DNA from: Phaeobacter sp. HF9A
Lineage (GTDB): Bacteria; Pseudomonadota; Alphaproteobacteria; Rhodobacterales; Rhodobacteraceae
Direction: 5' to 3'
NCBI RefSeq assembly: GCF_011806385.1
Contig: NZ_JAATOX010000033.1
Location: forward strand, 1 to 33,267
Length of the DNA stretch: 33,267 nt
The notes under the pieces were generated by a model, which saw only the letters and a list, made by a program, of their open reading frames with translations, did no database searches and was not told the DNA's origin. Positions 31,328-33,267 of this stretch are shown here, piece by piece (the first letter of the stretch is position 1; each line of letters opens with the position of its first letter). The position numbers and the translations under genes were made by a program.

Positions 31328-32800
31328 ATGACTGACACCGACACGGCCCTGGTCCTTGGGCGATTTGGGCTTCAGGGAGAGATGATCCAGGATCTGCGCC
31401 AGGCCAATGCGATCGTGCAGCCGATGCTGGATCAGGTGCTGACCCATTTCTACGACTACGCCCAAAGCGATGCCGAAGCGGTGGCGTTTTTCCCGGATCA
31501 ATCCCTGTTGGATCACGCGCGCAAGGCTCAAAAACGCCATTGGGAGCTCTTGCTGGGCGGCGATTTCCCCGAGAGCTATTTCCTGTCCGCCAAACGGATC
31601 GGCCAGGTGCATTTCAAGATCCAGCTGCCGTTCTCGCTCTACTTGGCGGGCTATGCGCAGGCGACCTCCTATATTCAGCGCACCTTGATCGAACGTGCCA
31701 GCACCCTTCTGTCGCCGCCCGCGCGCAAACGGCTGCACCATATGCTGGGCGCCTTGAACCGCGCGTTTGCGATGGATACGTTTTTTGTGATCGACGCCTA
31801 TTTCTCGGCCCAGACCGCAGAGCAGGAAATCGCCTTTGACCACCTGACCAAAGGGGTAGACCGGATGGCGTCGGGCGATTTGACCCGGCTGATCCCGGAC
31901 AGCTCCGAGAGCGACTATCCGCAGCGCTACGACGGGATTCGGATGTCCCTGAACCGGCTGATGACGGGGATGAGCGACGTGATCGGCAAGGTACAGGCGG
32001 CGATGGCAACGGTCAGCCAGACCTCCGGGCATCTGTCAGACAGCGCCCAGAACCTGGCGCAGCGGGCCGAAGCGCAGGCGGCAACGCTGGAAGAAACCGC
32101 CGCCGCGGTCGAAGAGATCACCACCAGCATGCGCTCCTCTTCCAATGGCACCACCGAGACCCGCGATCTGGCGCGCCAGACCCAGGCCACCGCAGAACAG
32201 GGCAATGAGATCGTCTTGCAGGCGGTGCAGAAGATGGAAGAGATCGCGCAATCCTCCACGCAGATCAGCCAGATCATCAGCGTGATTGATGATATATCCT
32301 TTCAGACCAACCTTCTGGCGTTGAATGCCGGGGTCGAGGCCGCACGGGCGGGCGAGGCCGGTCGCGGTTTTGCGGTGGTGGCCTCCGAAGTGCGCGGCCT
32401 GGCGCAGCGGGCCGCCAACTCTGCCAATGAAATCAAAACCTTGATCACGGTGAGCGGCACGCATGTGACCGAAGGCGTGGAGCTGGTCAACCGGGCGGGC
32501 ACCACATTGGATCGCATCGTGTCCGACGTCAAACGGGTGAGCGAGCTTTCGGCCACGGTGGCCAGTTCGGTGGTGGAGCAATCCACCGGCATCAGCGAGA
32601 TCAACACCGGGATTTCGCATCTGGATACGGTGACGCAAGAGAATGTGGCGATCGCCGAACAGACCGCCTCGGCCTCGCATTCCCTGCGCAAGGATACCGA
32701 CGCGCTGACCGGGTTGATCGCCACTTTCAAGGTGCTGTCGGCTGATGCCACCGCCCATGAGGCAAAAGCCATGGCGCCGCGCCTGGTCAGCGGGTTCTAG
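31328..32800 (+). CDS. Soluble globin-coupled methyl-accepting chemotaxis protein (HemAT-like)
   Basis: A 490-residue cytoplasmic chemoreceptor with no transmembrane helix. Residues 1-160 form a globin-coupled sensor domain; the proximal heme ligand is probably His95 in [20 protein letters not shown], which matches the HemAT pattern. A HAMP-like linker follows ([16 protein letters not shown], about 177-191). The signalling domain has the conserved tip [20 protein letters not shown] (321-340) and [18 protein letters not shown], with coiled coils and glutamine/glutamate-rich methylation-type segments on both sides ([13 protein letters not shown]). It should sense oxygen or another diatomic gas and control CheA. 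GGAG lies 7 bp before the ATG. Its stop codon overlaps that of the convergent copper ATPase gene. Confidence 0.93.
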   Translation: MTDTDTALVLGRFGLQGEMIQDLRQANAIVQPMLDQVLTHFYDYAQSDAEAVAFFPDQSLLDHARKAQKRHWELLLGGDFPESYFLSAKRIGQVHFKIQLPFSLYLAGYAQATSYIQRTLIERASTLLSPPARKRLHHMLGALNRAFAMDTFFVIDAYFSAQTAEQEIAFDHLTKGVDRMASGDLTRLIPDSSESDYPQRYDGIRMSLNRLMTGMSDVIGKVQAAMATVSQTSGHLSDSAQNLAQRAEAQAATLEETAAAVEEITTSMRSSSNGTTETRDLARQTQATAEQGNEIVLQAVQKMEEIAQSSTQISQIISVIDDISFQTNLLALNAGVEAARAGEAGRGFAVVASEVRGLAQRAANSANEIKTLITVSGTHVTEGVELVNRAGTTLDRIVSDVKRVSELSATVASSVVEQSTGISEINTGISHLDTVTQENVAIAEQTASASHSLRKDTDALTGLIATFKVLSADATAHEAKAMAPRLVSGF

Positions 32801-33267
32801 GGGCGCTGCGCCAGCCCCCCTGCCCGCCGCAGCCGCAGCGCATTGGTCAGCACAGACACCGAAGACAGCGCCATGGCGGCGGCGGCAAAGACCGGTGACA
32901 GCAGAATGCCAAAGGCCGGATACAGCGCCCCGGCGGCCAACGGGATCAGCGCCGCATTATACAGAAAGGCCCAGCCGAGGTTCTGACGGATATTGGCCAG
33001 GGTCGCGCGCGAAATCTCCAGCGCGGTCACCACGCCCATGAGGTCGCCGGACATCAGCACCACATCGCCCGCCTCGATCGCCACATCGGTGCCGGTGCCG
33101 ATGGCAATGCCCACATCCGCCTGAGCCAGCGCCGGGGCGTCATTGATACCGTCGCCGACAAAGCCCAGCTTGCGCCCGCGCGAGCGCAGATCCTCCAGCG
33201 CCGCCACCTTGCCTTCGGGCGCGACACCGGCCACCACATGGCTGATGCCCAGATCGCGGGCGATGGC
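32797..33267 (-). CDS. Copper-type P1B ATPase, C-terminal part (start outside window)
   Basis: The last 156 residues of a heavy-metal P-type ATPase, read from the right edge. The hinge motif [20 protein letters not shown] is present, then [14 protein letters not shown], and the last two helices with [11 protein letters not shown] and [17 protein letters not shown]. The YN and M-x2-SS residues mark the Cu(I) (CopA-type, P1B-1) group. It exports copper from the cytosol using ATP. The N-terminal metal-binding domains, phosphorylation Asp and CPC motif lie beyond the window. The stop codon shares CTAG with the chemoreceptor stop. Related names are copA or actP; the subtype is inferred from the last two helices. 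Confidence 0.93.
   Translation of the reverse strand, partial: AIARDLGISHVVAGVAPEGKVAALEDLRSRGRKLGFVGDGINDAPALAQADVGIAIGTGTDVAIEAGDVVLMSGDLMGVVTALEISRATLANIRQNLGWAFLYNAALIPLAAGALYPAFGILLSPVFAAAAMALSSVSVLTNALRLRRAGGLAQRP

Overview
The window looks like chromosomal DNA of a marine alphaproteobacterium of the Roseobacter group (Rhodobacteraceae). The case rests on high G+C, a GcrA cell-cycle regulator, an Hsp20-DUF1150 pair, a fused sulfate adenylyltransferase/APS kinase, a globin-sensor chemoreceptor, a CyaC-like redox cyclase, and a family of short hairpin repeats beginning TATCCCGGG. Genus cannot be fixed from sequence reading alone. No tRNA, rRNA, CRISPR array or transposase was seen.

Left part (1-8154), mostly housekeeping: the 3' end of hrpB, a Nudix hydrolase, a Pit phosphate transporter, the convergent arginine pair argD-argF, an EamA exporter, an ABC-2 permease without an adjacent ATPase, and gcrA closed by a strong terminator.

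Middle part (about 8160-18920), which looks accessory: a photolyase-like gene of the FeS-BCP/CryB family that lacks the iron-sulfur cysteines, preceded by a 44-codon DUF2256 zinc-finger gene; then a co-directional block of small exported or membrane proteins (10412-17824). The block has a small secreted peptide, a two-TM protein, a TMEM43-family protein and an array of five exported paralogues that share a new-looking four-cysteine module (C-x7/9-C-x10/13-C, then a fourth Cys 72-95 residues on). Three of them carry C-terminal SH3-like tails. A YARHG/DUF4453-like protein sits inside the array. A LuxR-type regulator with an altered autoinducer pocket and no luxI nearby closes the segment. This array is the best candidate for an undescribed system.

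Right part (19186-33267), mostly metabolism and sensing: a membrane-bound class III cyclase joining a histidine-rich (diheme-type) anchor, a 2Fe-2S ferredoxin domain and a cyclase domain; sat-cysC with a terminator; a gap holding a near-perfect 34-bp palindrome, a hairpin repeat and a 27-codon ORF with a consensus ribosome binding site; a DUF1127-like gene; an operon of an EamA exporter, a secreted lipase and an orphan phnM; purE-purK; an APC-like permease; a YdcH protein; hsp20-DUF1150 behind a sigma-32-like promoter; a soluble globin-coupled chemoreceptor; and the 3' end of a copper P-type ATPase whose stop codon overlaps that of the chemoreceptor.

Gene starts were chosen from ribosome binding sites, signal peptides and family norms, so several differ from the longest reading frame. 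All homology calls are from recognised motifs; no database search was possible.
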